This document shows, in pieces, positions 1-13,800 of a DNA stretch of 64,000 nucleotides (its first letter is position 1; each line of letters starts with the position of its first letter). A program made the position numbers and the translations under genes. The stretch spans positions 248,001-312,000 of the forward strand of contig JALIRH010000049.1 in NCBI GenBank assembly GCA_023055505.1. The letters are read 5' to 3'. The notes under the pieces were generated by a model that was not told the DNA's origin, did no database searches, and saw nothing but the letters and a program-made list of their open reading frames with translations. The DNA is from Callipepla californica brunnescens. Taxonomy: Eukaryota > Chordata > Aves > Galliformes > Odontophoridae.

Positions 1-1030
1 CTTTATCCTCGGAAGAGCTACAAGTAATTGGAACAAAAGGGGAACCTTTTATGGTACCTGTTGTAAAGCAGGTAGAAATAGAATCACCTAGCACCTATGG
101 AACTGAGTCTTTTTTATTGGTACCTGAAGCAGAATAGAATTTGCTAGGGAGAGATTGAATTGTGGAGTTAGGAATACATTTGGAAGTAAAAGATAGAGAA
201 TTAACTGTTCAGCAACGTACTCTAACGATAGAAGATGAGGCTAGAATTAACCCAGAAGTTTGGTAGAGTCCAGAATCAGTAGGGAAGTTAGACATAGAAC
301 CCTTTGAAGTGATTCTAAAGGACCCAGGCATTCCAATTAGGGTGAAACAATATCCCATTTCACAGGAAGGTAAATCAGGGCTACAACCTGAAATGGAGAG
401 ATTAATATCTAAAGAACTATTAGAGCCTTGTATGTCTCCCTAGAATACTCCCATACTCCATGTAAAAAAAAAAAACCTTATGGCACATACAGATTGGTCC
501 ACGACTCAAGGGAAATTAAGGAGAGAACAATTCCCCGCTTCCCAGTAGTGGCAAACCCCTATATGCTGCTCGGTCAATTGAAGCCAGAATCTCAGTAGTA
601 TAGTGGAATTGATTTCAAGGATGCTTTTTGGACCTGCCCCCTGACGGCAGAATGCAGAGACTACTTTGTCTTCGAGTGGGAAGATCCAAACCCCCATAGA
701 AAACAACAACTCAGAGGGACAGTGCTCCCACAGGGATTCACAGAATCCCTAACTTGTTTGGGCAAGCCCTTGAGCAAGTACTGAAAACTGATGAACTAAA
801 CCCACAGGCAACCTTAGTGCAATATGTAGATGACTTACTATTAGCTGGAGCAGGCGAGGAGACAGTTAGACAGGAGAGCATTAAACTATTGCATTTCTTT
901 GGTTCAAAGGGGTTCCAAGTTTCAAAGGCAAAATGCCAATTTACAGAAGAGGAAGTGAAATATTTGGGACATTGGTTAAGCAAGGGAAATAAGACATTAG
1001 ATCCAGAACGGGCAAATGGGATTTGATCTT
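1..1030 (+). pseudogene. Gammaretrovirus-like ERV-A: protease tail and reverse transcriptase (broken)
   Basis: Fragments of a retroviral pol readable across several frames. The end of a protease (LLGRD-like, about 138-155) is followed by the N-terminal RT region. The RT catalytic motif YVDD lies at 823-834, inside an open stretch at 754-1026 that ends in recognisable palm/thumb sequence (KYLGHWL). In-frame stops occur (for example near 135, 265 and 440), a 12-A run sits near 463-475, and frames shift between blocks, so no functional enzyme can be made. The YVDD variant and the integrase further on suit a class I (gammaretrovirus-like) element. The element enters from outside the window, so its gag and 5' LTR cannot be assessed. 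Class assignment is from motif pattern only. Confidence 0.85.
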
Positions 1031-2100
1031 GAAAAGCCCCAAGAGGCAAGAGGCAGGTGAGGCAGATGTTAGGGCTGCTAGGATGCTGTCGACAATGGAT
1101 TGAGAATGATAGCAGTAAGGTAAAGCTTTTATAGCAGAAACTAGTACAAGATGGCTGAAGAAAGTGGAGCCAGGAGGATGAGCAAAGATTAGAAGACTTC
1201 AAGGTAGATCTTCTTCATGCACCAGCGTTAAGCTTACCTGATCTAAAAAGCCCATTTGACCTTTTTGTAAATACAGACGAAGGGATCGCTTTTGGAGTAG
1301 TGAGCCAGGAATGGGCCGGGAAGAAGAAGCCAGCAGGATACTTTTCAAAACTCTTGGATCCCGTTAGCCGTGGGTGGCCTACCTGTCTACGAGCAATAGT
1401 TGCTGTAGCTCTGTTAGTAGAAGAAGCAGGGAAGATGACTTTCAGGGGTGAATTACAAGTGTATAGTCCACATGACAATAAGGGGAGTACTCCAAGAAAA
1501 AGCAGAGAAGTGGATTACAGATGCTAGACTATTGAAATAGGAAGGAATCCTAATCCATTCTCCTCAATTAGAAATAGAAACTCCAAGTTTGCCAAATCCT
1601 GCTCAATTTTTCTATGGGGAACCAGATGAAGATTTAAGCCATGATTGCATTCAGTGTATAGAGTATCAGGCTAAAAGAGGGGAGGACTTAGAAGAGGAGA
1701 AGTTATTAGAAGGGGGCAGATGATTTGTAGATGGCTCCTCCCGGGTGGTAGAAGGAAAAGGAAAATCAGGGGATGCTCTACTAAACGGGAAAACATTTCC
1801 AGTAATTGAATCGGGAGCATTGGACAGAACGTGGTCAGCTCAGGCTGTGAAATTCTATACAATCCTTCCAGCCCTTCAAATGTTGAAAGGAAGCATTGGG
1901 ACTATCTCTACAGATTCTAGGTATGCGTATGGGGTAGTCCATACCTTGGGAAAAAGATGGGAGGAAAGAGGATTGGTAAACTCACCCGGGAAAGGGTTAA
2001 TTCACCAGTCGTTAAGAAGACAAACTCTGAGGGCAAGAAGAGAACCAGAGAAAAGCGCAGTAGTACACGGAAAGGCACCAGAGGGCGATGTCGGCTGAAA
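1031..2100 (+). pseudogene. ERV-A: RT connection and RNase H (broken)
   Basis: Continuation of the ERV-A pol. Connection-domain-like sequence lies in an open stretch at about 1300-1527. RNase H begins near 1724 with the FVDGSS motif carrying the first catalytic Asp. It continues in the frame open at 1745-2098, where the second acidic residue (ESGALDR, near 1810) and the third (TDSRYAYG, near 1910) can be read. The His/Asp end of RNase H is scrambled after about 1990 by small indels. Stops and frame changes show long neutral decay. RNase H would remove the RNA strand during reverse transcription, but this copy is non-functional. Confidence 0.8.
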
Positions 2101-3240
2101 TAAGGGGAACTAATTTTGCTGATGAAGAAGCGAAAAGAGCGGCTCCGACAAATGGAGGTTGAGGAAAAGGAGGGAAAATGGTTATTAGCTGATGGAAGAG
2201 AGGTAATCCCTAAAGCTTGGAGAAGATGAGAATTTCCTAAGCAGACTCATTGCGGGCTTCAGGCCTTGGTGGACCAATTCACAATGAAATAGATGTGTAT
2301 AGGCATTTCTAGCATAGCCAAAGGAATTGTAGATCATTGGATGATTTGGAGGAAAGGAAAGAAACAACAACTGAGGGAAAAAATACAGGGAGGAAGGGAA
2401 TGGGCTGTCAGACCTTTTGCTCAAATGCAGATAGACTTCACAGATCTCCCCAGGGTTGGAAGATAGAAGTACTTCTTAGGAAGAATCGCCCATTGAACAC
2501 ATTTTCTGGAGGCCTACCCCACCGCTAGGGCAACAGCCCAGACAGTAATCAAGACATTGTTCGAACATATTATCCCCAGATATGGGAACATGGAAGTTGC
2601 AGATTCAGCTAGAGACCCTCACTTTGTATTAAAGGCAGTGTAAGAGGCTTTAGCTCCAATGGGGACCAAATGGGAATATCGCACCCCATGGCACCCACAG
2701 AGCTCTGGAAAAGTAGAAAGGTCGAATGGGGAACTTCCAAAGCGGCTTACTAAAGGAATGATTGAAACCAAGATGTCTTGGATGAAGTGTTTGCCACTGG
2801 CACTACTTAACTGAAGAACAGAACGAAGAAGAGAGACTGGAATATCACCTTTTGAAATGGGATATGGAATGCCATATGATTTAGAACTCCCATCGGAACA
2901 TCCCAAGGTAGAAGAAAATACAGGAATATTGAATTGAAATGAATAAGAGAAGGAATGAATGAAGAATGGAAGGACTGGTGGTCCAACGGCCTCCGCTAGA
3001 TATGGCAATACATGGAATCAGTCCAGGAGACAAGGTTTAAATTAAAACGTGGAAAGAGTCATCTCTAACTCCCCGCTGGGAAGGACCTTTTCTTGTTTTA
3101 TTAGCAACAGAAACAGCCATCCGGACAGCTGAGCGCAGATGGATCCATGCAAGCCATGTGAAAGGACCAATCCGTGACACAGGACCCCAGTGGGAGGTGT
3201 CCAAGACTTCGGACGATCTACAAACCACTCTAAGAAAAAT
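2101..3240 (+). pseudogene. ERV-A: integrase (broken), end of element
   Basis: Integrase remnants run to about 3225. The catalytic core is visible as MQIDFTDL (from 2425), a degraded second-Asp region (ADSARDPHF, about 2596-2622), and HPQSSGKVER (from 2692, with the Glu codon at 2716). The C-terminal domain keeps a WEGPF motif near 3079 and WIHASHVK near 3140, which is typical of gammaretrovirus-type integrases. Several stops (for example near 2641, 2811 and 2937) inactivate it. No env, polypurine tract or 3' LTR follows. Instead the element runs into a T-rich tract and then telomere-like repeats, so its 3' half was lost by rearrangement or truncation. Confidence 0.82.
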
Positions 3241-3430
3241 GTAAAACGTTTTTTTGTTTTGTTTTGTTTTTTTTTTTTAACAGACGAGAAAACTCAGTCA
3301 TTTCCTTGTACGCTTTGTATGTATATTGTATATGTATTGTGCATTGTATACGATGAAGATTGGTGAATTCGCTCTTCCTATGAATTCCATTTAGGATTTC
3401 ACTTTGCTTCAAATAAGGGGAAGGATGCAT
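3241..3430 (+). other. ERV-A 3' remnant with T-rich tract
   Basis: About 190 bp between the integrase end and the first telomere-like repeats. A long T-rich tract (3247-3279) runs directly into ACAG at 3280-3283, which resembles a polypyrimidine tract plus splice acceptor, as expected upstream of a retroviral env. A short open frame follows but stops quickly and has no recognisable Env sequence. The T-tract could equally be a slippage-expanded homopolymer or a reverse-orientation poly-A. No gene is supported. Confidence 0.4.
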
Positions 3431-4866
3431 TTGAGTGTAGGTGTCAGGTTAGGGTTGTGGTAATCTGATGCTTTGGGTTAGGTTTAGGGTTTGTTTTAGG
3501 ATTAGGTTAGGGTTATTTTTTTGTGTAGCTGAAGGTTTAGTGCAAGGGCTAGGGTTCTCTTTAGTTTGAGGTTCAGAGAAGGCTTAGGGTTAAGGTTAGG
3601 CTTAGGGTTAGGGTAAGGTTTAGGTTTAGGATTAAGGTTAGAGTTCGGGTTAGGTTTAGGGTTAGGTTTTGGATTAGGGATAGGGTTAGGTTTTGGTGTA
3701 GATGAAGGTTTAGAGTATGGGGTAGAGCTCTCTTTAGTTTTAGGATCAGAGAAGGGTTACGCCTTGCTTGGGTACAGGATAGAGTAAGGGGGAGGGTTAG
3801 GATTTGATTTAGGGTTGGTTTTGGGTCTAGGTTAGTTTGAGTGTTAGGCTGAGAGAAGGGGTAGGCCTTGGGTTGGGTTCTGGCTTAGTGTTAGGTTAGG
3901 AATAGGTTTGGCGTTTGGATTGGGTTTGGGGTTAGAAGTAGGGATAGGTTAGGTGAGATCTGCAGTAATCTGATGCTTAGCTTTAGGTTTAGGGTTGGGC
4001 TTTGAGTTGGGGTTGGTTTTAGGGTCAGATTTCGATTGAAGGCAGACTTAGAGTCACAATGAGGCTAATGGTCAGGGTTTGATATACGGTTAGAGTAAGG
4101 TTTAGGTTGACTTTAAGTTTCAGGTTTGGAAAATGGTAGGCATTGCTTTTGGTGTGGTGTTTGCCTTGGGTTTAGGAATTGGAATAGGGTATGAGGACCA
4201 TCAGATAGCTAGGGTAAGTCTTAGTGTTAGGGTTGGGGTTAGAGTTTAGGTGAGGGTTGTGGTAATGTGATGCTATGTGTCAGGTTTAGGCTTGGGCATC
4301 AACTTGGGGTTGGTGTTAAAGTAGGAGTTTTTGCTTGGGTTCCGCTTCTGCTAGGGATAGATTTCTGTTTAGGGAAAGGGTTGGTCTTAGGGTAAGTGTT
4401 AGGTTTCCGGTTAGGGTTCAGAATAGAATGAGGGGCAAGGTAAGGCTTTGTGCTCGGGTTAGGGCTTGGGTTTTGGTTCGGATTAGGGTAAGTGTTTGGG
4501 TTAGGGTTAGGATAAGAATTAGTGTTAGGTTTAGTGTCAGGGGTGGGTTTTGGTGTTGATTGAGTTTTATGGTAAGGGGTAGTGAAAGTGGGTCAGGGTA
4601 GGGTTCAGCATTGGGTTAGAGCTATGGAAAGGGTTTGGGATTCTTTGAGGTTTCGGATTCGATTTCGGATTAGGGTTAGGGAGAAAGTGTTTCTCAATGT
4701 GATGATTCTATTTAGGGATAGGATTAGGTTGAGTGTTGATGTTAGCATGAAGTTGAGGTTTAGGGTTAGGTTTAGGTTTCGGATTTGATCTGTATGTAGG
4801 GATTGAGGCAGGGTTAGCTGGTGCGTAAGGGTGAGAGTAGGGTGAGGTTTAGCTTTAGCGTATGTG
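3431..4866 (+). repeat. Degenerate TTAGGG DNA (G-arm, left flank of the satellite)
   Basis: Strongly diverged telomere-type repeat with the TTAGGG sense on the + strand, interrupted by non-telomeric landmarks. The landmark GTGGTAATCTGATGCT occurs at about 3459 and, in variant form, near 3965 and 4258. A segment at about 3690-4000 is the reverse complement of C-arm sequence at about 17890-18250 (shared blocks around GAGAGAAGGGGTAGGCC and GATGAAGGTTTAG). The segment at about 4330-4860 resembles, in direct orientation, the G-arm at about 21990-22290. This is therefore an old copy of the same repeat family that makes up the macrosatellite. Reading frames inside it are repeat translations. Confidence 0.88.
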
Positions 4867-6713
4867 TTGGAATAGGACCGATGCCGGCTGATTAGAGAAG
4901 GCGCTATTGAGTGCACGGCAGCCGGCTGACTGGCGTCTTTCTTCAGCGGCAAAAGCAGCAGGAGCCGCGATTGATGCGATTGAATGGGAATCCGCGGCTA
5001 AGCGCGGTTCGAGCATCAAACTCTCGGCCGCTTTTTCTCTGCTTCTAAAGGGAGCTATTCCGATGCTCCGGTGACAAGGTTTTCTGGGGAACCCTTAGAA
5101 GCGGTGGAATCACACACACCTTTGGGAGAGGAACCAGCTTTCCGTACTTAACGCCTCTCCATTGCTTCCATAGTTCTGAAAAACATACCTTTTTGAGAGA
5201 GAATGAGAAAGATCCGCGGGTATTGTAAGAAAATTGAAGTGAATGTGTTAGATTGAGGAAGTAAAAAGGATAACAGCACTGGTCAGAGAAAAGAATGAAA
5301 ACGTGCTCGCAGATGAATGAACGATGCAGACATACGTTGCATTCAGTAGCAGAGCAGAATGAGAATCAAAACTTTCCTTCCCAGTAACAATGGGATCCAG
5401 CACACATTCTCTTCCAACTCCTGAAACCGAGTCACTTTCACATGTAAACCGCGAATTGTTGGAATTAGACCGCTACCGGCTGATTTTTGAAAAGCCGCGA
5501 TTCAGTGCACTGCTGCTGTCTGGCTGGCGTCTTTCTTCAGCGGCAAAAGCAGCAGTAGCCGCGATTGATGCGATTCGAGCCTGATACGCGGTTCTTCGCG
5601 GTTCGAACATTAACACTCTGCCGGTTTGCTTTGCTTGTTAAAAGTGGCTTTTGCAACGCTCCGCTGACAGTGTTTTTGGGGAACACTTAGAAGTGGTGAA
5701 TCAAACATACATTTGGTAGAAGAAACAGCTTGACGTACTTAACGCTACTATTGGACTTTTTAGCTCTGAATACCATACCGTTCCAAAAGAAAAAGGGAAT
5801 GAATTGTTTGTTTGGCAAGAAAAACTTGTGTGACGATATTAACTAGAGGTAGGAAAAGGAATAACAAGACTGGTCAGAGAAAGGAATGAAAACGTGCTCG
5901 TAGATGAATGAATGATGCAGACATACGTTGCATTCAGTAGTAGAGCAGAATGAGAATCAAAACTTTCCCTCTCACTAACACTGGGATCCAGCATCCATTC
6001 AATTACAACACCAGAATTGGAGTCACTTTCAGGTTTCAACCGCGATTTGTTGGAATAGAAACGCTGCCGGCTGATTACTGAAGCCGCAATTCAGTGCACG
6101 TCTTTCAACTGACTGGCTTCTTTCTTCAGCGGCAAAAGCAGCAGGAGCCGCGATTGATGCGATTCGAACATGATTCACGGTTTTCCGCGGTTCGAACATT
6201 AGCACGCTGCCGGTTTGCTATGTTTGTTAAAGGGAGCTTTTGCAATGCTCAGATGACAGTGTTTTTGGGGAACATATAGAAGCGGTGCAATCACACAATG
6301 CAATTAGTAGAAGAAACAGCTTTCCGTAATAAACTTTTCTCTTTTGCTTCTTTATCTCTGAATACCATACTTTTGCAAAAGAGAATCGAAAGATACTTGT
6401 GTTCGACAAGAAAAAGTTTTTCCATGTATTAACTAGAAGTACGAAAAAGAATAACAACACTGGTCAGAGTAAAGAATGAAAACGTGCTCGTAGATGAATG
6501 AATGATGCAGACATACGTTGCATTCAGTAGTAGAGCAGAATGAGAATTAAAACTTTCCCTCCCACTAACATTGGGATGCAGCATACATACACTTACAGCT
6601 CCTGAAAAGGAGTCACTTTCACGTGTAAACCGCGATTTGTTAAAGAAGAACAGCTACCGGCTGATTATTGATGCCGCGATTCAGTGCACGGTAGCCGGCT
6701 GACTGGCGTCTTT

Positions 6714-9700
6714 CTTCAGCGGCAAAAGCAGCAGGAGCCGCGATTGGTGCGATTGAATCGGAATCCGCGGCTAAGCGCGGTTCGAGCATCAAACTCTCGG
6801 CCGCTTTTTCTCTGCTTCTAAAGGGAGCTATTCCGATGCTCCGGTGACAAGGTTTTCTGGGGAACCCTTAGAAGCGGTGGAATCACACACACCTTTGGGA
6901 GAGGAATTATCTTTCCGTACTTAACGTCTCTCCATTGCTTCCATAGTTCTGAAAAACATACCTTTTTGAGAGAGAATGAGAAAGATCCTCCGGTATTGTA
7001 AGAAAATTCAAGTGAGTGTATTAGATTAAGGAAGTAAAAAGGATAACAGCACTGGTCAGAGAAAAGAATGAAAACGTGCTCGCAGATGAATGAACGATGC
7101 AGACATACGTTGCATTCAGTAGCAGAGCAGAATGAGAATCAAAACTTTCCTTCCCATTAACACTGGGATCCAGCACACATTCTCTTCCAACTCCTGAAAC
7201 CGAGTCACTTTCACATGTAAACCGCGATTTGTTGGAGAAGAACCGCTACCGGCTGATTACTGAAGCCGCGATTCAGTGCACTTTTACCGGCTGACTGGCG
7301 TCTTTCTTCAGCGGCAAAAGCAGCAGTAGCCGCGATTGATGAGATTCGAGCGGAATTCAAAGTTCTTCGCGGTTCGAACATTAACACGCTGCCGGTTTGC
7401 TATGTTTGTTTGAAGTGGCTTTTGCAAAGCTCCGATGATAGTGTTTTTGGGGAACACTTAGAAGAGGTGGAATCCAATATACATTTGATAGAAGAAACAG
7501 CTTGACGTACTTAACGCTACTATTGGACTTTTTAGCTCTGAATACCATACCGTTCCAAAAGAAAAAGGGAATGAATTGTTTGTTTGGCAAGAAAAACTTG
7601 TGTGACGGTATTAACTAGAGGAACTAAAAAAGGAATAACAAGACTGGTCAGAGAAAAGAATGAAAACGTGCTCGTAGATGAATGAACGATGCAGACATAC
7701 GTTGCATTCAGTAGTAGAGCAGAATGAGAATCAAAACTTTCCCTCCCACTAACATTGGGATGCAGCATACATACACATACAACTCTTGAAACCGAGTCAC
7801 TTTCACGTGTAAACCGCGATTTGTTGGAGAAGAACCGCTACCGGCTGATTACTGAAGCCGCGATTCAGTGCCCTTTTACCGGCTGACTGGCGTCTTTCTT
7901 CAGCGGCAAAAGCAGCAGGAGCCGCGACTGGTGCGATTGAATGGGAATCCGCGGCTAAGCGCGGTTCGAGCATCAAACTCTCGGCCGCATTTTCTCTGCT
8001 TCTTAAAGGGGGCTATTCCGATGCTCCGGTGACAAGGTTTTCTGGGGAACCCTTAGAAGCGGTAGAATCACACACACCTTTGGGAGAGGAACCAGCTTTC
8101 CGTACTTAACGCCTCTCCATTGCTTCCATAGTTCTGAAAAACATACCTTTTTGAGAGAGAATGAGAATGATCCGCGGGTACTGTAAGAAACTTGAAGTGA
8201 ATGTGTTAGATTAAGGAAGTAAAAAGGATAACAACACTGGTCAGAGAAAAGAATGAAAACGTGCTCGCAGATGAATGAACGATTCAGACGTACGTTGCAT
8301 ACAGTAACAGAGCAGAATAAGAATTAAAACTTTCACTCCTATTAAAACTAGGATCCAGCACACATTCTCTTCCAACTCCTGAAACCGAGTCACTTTCACG
8401 TGTAAACCGCGAATTGTTGGAATAGGACCGCTACCGGCTGATTTTTGAAAAAGCCGCGATTCAGTGCACTGCTGCTGTCTGGCTGGCGTCTTTCTTCAGC
8501 GGCAAAAGCAGCAGTAGCCGCGATTGATGAGATTCGAGCGGAATCCGAGGTTATGAGCGGTTCGAATATTAACACTCTGCCGGTTTGCTCTGCTTGTTAA
8601 AGAAGGCTTTTGCAACGCTCCGATGATAGTGTTTTTGGGGAACACTTAGAAGAGGTGGAATCAAACATACATTTGGTAGAAGAAAAAGTTTAACGTACTT
8701 AACGCTACTATTTGCCTTTTTAGCTCTGAATACCATACCGTTCCAAAAGAAAAAGGGAATGAATTGTTTGTTTGGCAAGAAAAACTTGTGTGACGATATT
8801 AAAAAGAGGTAGGAAAAGGAATAACAAGACTGGTCAGAGAAAAGAATGAAAACGTGCTCGTAGATGAATGAACGATGCAGACATACGTTGCATTCAGTAG
8901 TAGAGCAGAATGAGAATCAAAACTTTCCCTCCCACTAACATTGGGATGCAACATACATACACTTACAACACCAGAATTGGAGTCACTTTCAGGTTTAAAC
9001 CGCGATTTGTTGAAATAGAAACGCTGCCGGCTGATTACTGAAGATGCAATTCAGTGCACGTCTTTCAACTGACTGGCTTCTTTCTTCAGCGGCAAAAGCA
9101 GCAGGAGCCGCGATTGATGCGATTCGAACATGATTCACGGTTTTCCGCGGTTCGAACATTAGCACGCTGCCGGTTTGCTATGTTTGTTAAAGGGAGCTTT
9201 TGCAATGCTCAGATGACAGTGTTTTTGGGGAACACTTATAAGCGGTGGAATCACACATCCATTTGGTAGAGGAAACAGCTTTCCTTAATAAACGTTTCTC
9301 TTTTGCTTCTTTATCTCTGAATACCATACTTTTGCAAAAGAGAATCGAAAGATACTTGTGTTCGACAAGAAAAAGTTTTTCCATGTATTAACTAGAAGTA
9401 CGAAAAAGAATAACAACACTGGTCAGAGTAAAGAATGAAAACGAACTCGTAGATGAATGAACAATGCAGACATACGTTGCATTCAGTAGTAGAGCAGAAT
9501 GAGAATCAAAACTTTCCCTCCCACTAACATTGGGATGCAGCATACATACACTTACAACTCCTGAAAAGGAGTCACTTTCACGTGTAAACCGCGATTTGTT
9601 AAAGAAGAACCGCTACCGGCTGATTACTGAAGCCGCGATTCAGTGCACTTTTACCGGCTGACTAGCGTCTTTCTTCAGCGGCAAAAGCAGCAGGAGCCGC

Positions 9701-10850
9701 GATTGGTGCGATTGAATCGGAATCCGCGGCTAAGCGCGGTTCGAGCATCAAATTCTCTGCCGCTTTTTCTCTGCTTCTAAAGGGAGCTATTCCGATGCTC
9801 CGGTGACAAGGTTTTCTGGGGAACCCTTAGAAGCGGTGGAATCACACACACCTTTGTGAGAGGAACCAGCTTTCCGTACTTAACGTCTCTCCATTGCTTT
9901 CATAGTTCTGAAAAACATACCTTTTTGAGAGAGAATGAGAAAGATCCGCCGGTATTGTAAGAAAATTGAAATGAATGTGTTAGATTAAGGAAGTAAAACG
10001 GATAACAGCACTGGTCAGAGAAAAGAATGAAAACGTGCTCGCAGATGAATGAACGATTCAGACGTACGTTGCATACAGTAACAGAGCAGAATGAGAATCA
10101 AAACTTTCCTTCCCATTAACACTGGGATCCAGCACACATTCACATACAACTCCTGAAACCGAGTCAATTTCACGTGTAAACCGCGAATTGTTGGAATAGG
10201 ACCGCTACCGGCTGATTTTTGAAAAGCCGCGATTCAGTGCCCTTTTACCGGCTGACTGGCGTTTTTCTTCAGCGGCAAGAGCAGCAGTAGTCGCGATTGA
10301 TGAGATTCGAGCGGAATCCGAGGTTCTGAGCGGTTCGAATATTACAACTCTGCCGGTTTGCTATGCTTGTTAAAGAAGGCTTTTGCAACGCTCCGCTGAC
10401 AGTGTTTTTGGGGAACACTTCGAAGATGTGGAATCAAATATACATTTGATAGAAGAAACAGCTTGACGTACTTAACGCTTCTATTTCACTTCCTCAGCTC
10501 TGAATATCATACCGTTGCAAATGACAATCTGAGTTGTCCGTTTGTTTGGCAAGAAAAACTTGTGTGACTAGAGGTGCTAAAAAAGGTAACAAGACTGCTC
10601 AGAGAAAAGAATGAAAACTTGCTCGCAGATGAATGAATGATGCAGGCATACGTTGCATTCAGTAGCAGTGCAGAATGAGAATCAAAACTTTCCCTCTCAC
10701 TAACACTGGGATCAGGCATCCATTCACTTACAACTCCTGAAACCGAGTCACTTTCACGTGTAAACCGCGATTTGTTGGAGTAGGAACGATACCGGCTGAT
10801 TATTGAAAAGCCGCGATTCAGTGCACTTTTACCGGCTGACTGGCGTCTTT
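6714..10850 (+). repeat. Satellite higher-order repeat, copy 1 (seven monomers)
   Basis: Seven consecutive ~591-bp monomers (types A, B, A, B, B-variant, A, B) form a unit of about 4137 bp that is repeated almost exactly in the next 4136 bp. By eye only scattered substitutions and a 1-bp indel separate the two, whereas neighbouring monomers inside a unit differ much more. The sequence just left of 6714 does not match the sequence just left of 10851, which supports a phase boundary near here. Confidence 0.88.
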
Positions 10851-13800
10851 CTTCAGCGGCAAAAGCAGCAGGAGCCGCGATTGGTGCGATTGAATCGGAA
10901 TCCGCGGCTAAGCGCGGTTCGAGCATCAAACTCTCGGCCGCTTTTTCTCTGCTTCTAAAGGGAGCTATTCCGATGCTCCGGTGACAAGGTTTTCTGGGGA
11001 ACCCTTAGAAGCGGTGGAATCACACACACCTTTGGGAGAGGAATTATCTTTCCGTACTTAACGTCTCTCCATTGCTTCCATAGTTCTGAAAAACATACCT
11101 TTTTGAGAGAGAATGAGAAAGATCCTCCGGTATTGTAAGAAAATTCAAGTGAGTGTATTAGATTAAGGAAGTAAAAAGGATAACAGCACTGGTCAGAGAA
11201 AAGAATGAAAGCGTGCTCGCAGATGAATGAACGATGCAGACATACGTTGCATTCAGTAGCAGAGCAGAATGAGAATCAAAACTTTCCTTCCCATTAACAC
11301 TGGGATCCAGTACACATTCTCTTCCAACTCCTGAAACCGAGTCACTTTCACGTGTAAACCGCGATTTGTTGGAGAAGAACCGCTACCGGCTGATTACTGA
11401 AGCCGCGATTCAGTGCACTTTTACCGGCTGACTGGCGTCTTTCTTCAGCGGCAAAAGCAGCAGTAGCCGCGATTGATGAGATTCGAGCGGAATTCAAAGT
11501 TCTTCGCGGTTCGAACATTAACACGCTGCCGGTTTGCTATGTTTGTTTGAAGTGGCTTTTGCAAAGCTCCGATGATAGTGGTTTTGGGGAACACTTAGAG
11601 AGGTGGAATCAAATATACATTTGATAGAAGAAACAGCTTGACGTACTTAACGCTACTATTGGACTTTTTAGCTCTGAATACCATACCGTTCCAAAAGAAA
11701 AAGGGAATGAATTGTTTGTTTGGCAAGAAAAACTTGTGTGACGGTATTAACTAGAGGAACTAAAAAAGGAATAACAAGACTGGTCAGAGAAAAGAATGAA
11801 AACGTGCTCGTAGATGAATGAACGATGCAGACATACGTTGCATTCAGTAGTAGAGCAGAATGAGAATCAAAACTTTCCCTCCCACTAACATTGGGATGCA
11901 GCATACATACACATACAACTCTTGAAACCGAGTCACTTTCACGTGTAAACCGCGATTTGTTGGAGAAGAACCGCTACCGGCTGATTACTGAAGCCGCGAT
12001 TCAGTGCCCTTTTACCGGCTGACTGGCGTCTTTCTTCAGCGGCAAAAGCAGCAGGAGCCGCGACTGGTGCGATTGAATGGGAATCCGCGGCTAAGCGCGG
12101 TTCGAGCATCAAACTCTCGGCCGCATTTTCTCTGCTTCTTAAAGGGGGCTATTCCGATGCTCCGGTGACAAGGTTTTCTGGGGAACCCTTAGAAGCGGTA
12201 GAATCACACACACCTTTGGGAGAGGAACCAGCTTTCCGTACTTAACGCCTCTCCATTGCTTCCATAGTTCTGAAAAACATACCTTTTTGAGAGAGAATGA
12301 GAATGATCCGCGGGTACTGTAAGAAACTTGAAGTGAATGTGTTAGATTAAGGAAGTAAAAAGGATAACAACACTGGTCAGAGAAAAGAATGAAAACGTGC
12401 TCGCAGATGAATGAACGATTCAGACGTACGTTGCATACAGTAACAGAGCAGAATAAGAATTAAAACTTTCACTCCTATTAAAACTAGGATCCAGCACACA
12501 TTCTCTTCCAACTCCTGAAACCGAGTCACTTTCACGTGTAAACCGCGAATTGTTGGAATAGGACCGCTACCGGCTGATTTTTGAAAAAGCCGCGATTCAG
12601 TGCACTGCTGCTGTCTGGCTGGCGTCTTTCTTCAGCGGCAAAAGCAGCAGTAGCCGCGATTGATGAGATTCGAGCGGAATCCGAGGTTATGAGCGGTTCG
12701 AATATTAACACTCTGCCGGTTTGCTCTGCTTGTTAAAGAAGGCTTTTGCAACGCTCCGATGATAGTGTTTTTGGGGAACACTTAGAAGAGGTGGAATCAA
12801 ACATACATTTGGTAGAAGAAAAAGTTTAACGTACTTAACGCTACTATTTGCCTTTTTAGCTCTGAATACCATACCGTTCCAAAAGAAAAAGGGAATGAAT
12901 TGTTTGTTTGGCAAGAAAAACTTGTGTGACGATATTAAAAAGAGGTAGGAAAAGGAATAACAAGACTGGTCAGAGAAAAGAATGAAAACGTGCTCGTAGA
13001 TGAATGAACGATGCAGACATACGTTGCATTCAGTAGTAGAGCAGAATGAGAATCAAAACTTTCCCTCCCACTAACATTGGGATGCAACATACATACACTT
13101 ACAACACCAGAATTGGAGTCACTTTCAGGTTTAAACCGCGATTTGTTGAAATAGAAACGCTGCCGGCTGATTACTGAAGATGCAATTCAGTGCACGTCTT
13201 TCAACTGACTGGCTTCTTTCTTCAGCGGCAAAAGCAGCAGGAGCCGCGATTGATGCGATTCGAACATGATTCACGGTTTTCCGCGGTTCGAACATTAGCA
13301 CGCTGCCGGTTTGCTATGTTTGTTAAAGGGAGCTTTTGCAATGCTCAGATGACAGTGTTTTTGGGGAACACTTATAAGCGGTGGAATCACACATCCATTT
13401 GGTAGAGGAAACAGCTTTCCTTAATAAACGTTTCTCTTTTGCTTCTTTATCTCTGAATACCATACTTTTGCAAAAGAGAATCGAAAGATACTTGTGTTCG
13501 ACAAGAAAAAGTTTTTCCATGTATTAACTAGAAGTACGAAAAAGAATAACAACACTGGTCAGAGTAAAGAATGAAAACGAACTCGTAGATGAATGAACTA
13601 TGCAGACATACGTTGCATTCAGTAGTAGAGCAGAATGAGAATCAAAACTTTCCCTCCCACTAACATTGGGATGCAGCATACATACACTTACAACTCCTGA
13701 AACCGAGTCACTTTCACGTGTAAACCGCGATTTGTTAAAGAAGAACCGCTACCGGCTGATTACTGAAGCCGCGATTCCGTGCACTTTTACCGGCTGACTA

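Noticed and set aside
3247..3279. Poly-A tail of a minus-strand retrotransposon
   Set aside because: The T-run is interrupted by G residues, has no recognisable LINE or SINE body to its right and no target duplication. It fits a polypyrimidine tract or homopolymer expansion in ERV-A equally well.
4335..4952. Arginine/valine-rich reading frames in the left G-arm
   Set aside because: Translations of degenerate TTAGGG repeats. The composition follows from the repeat and the frames overlap on both strands.
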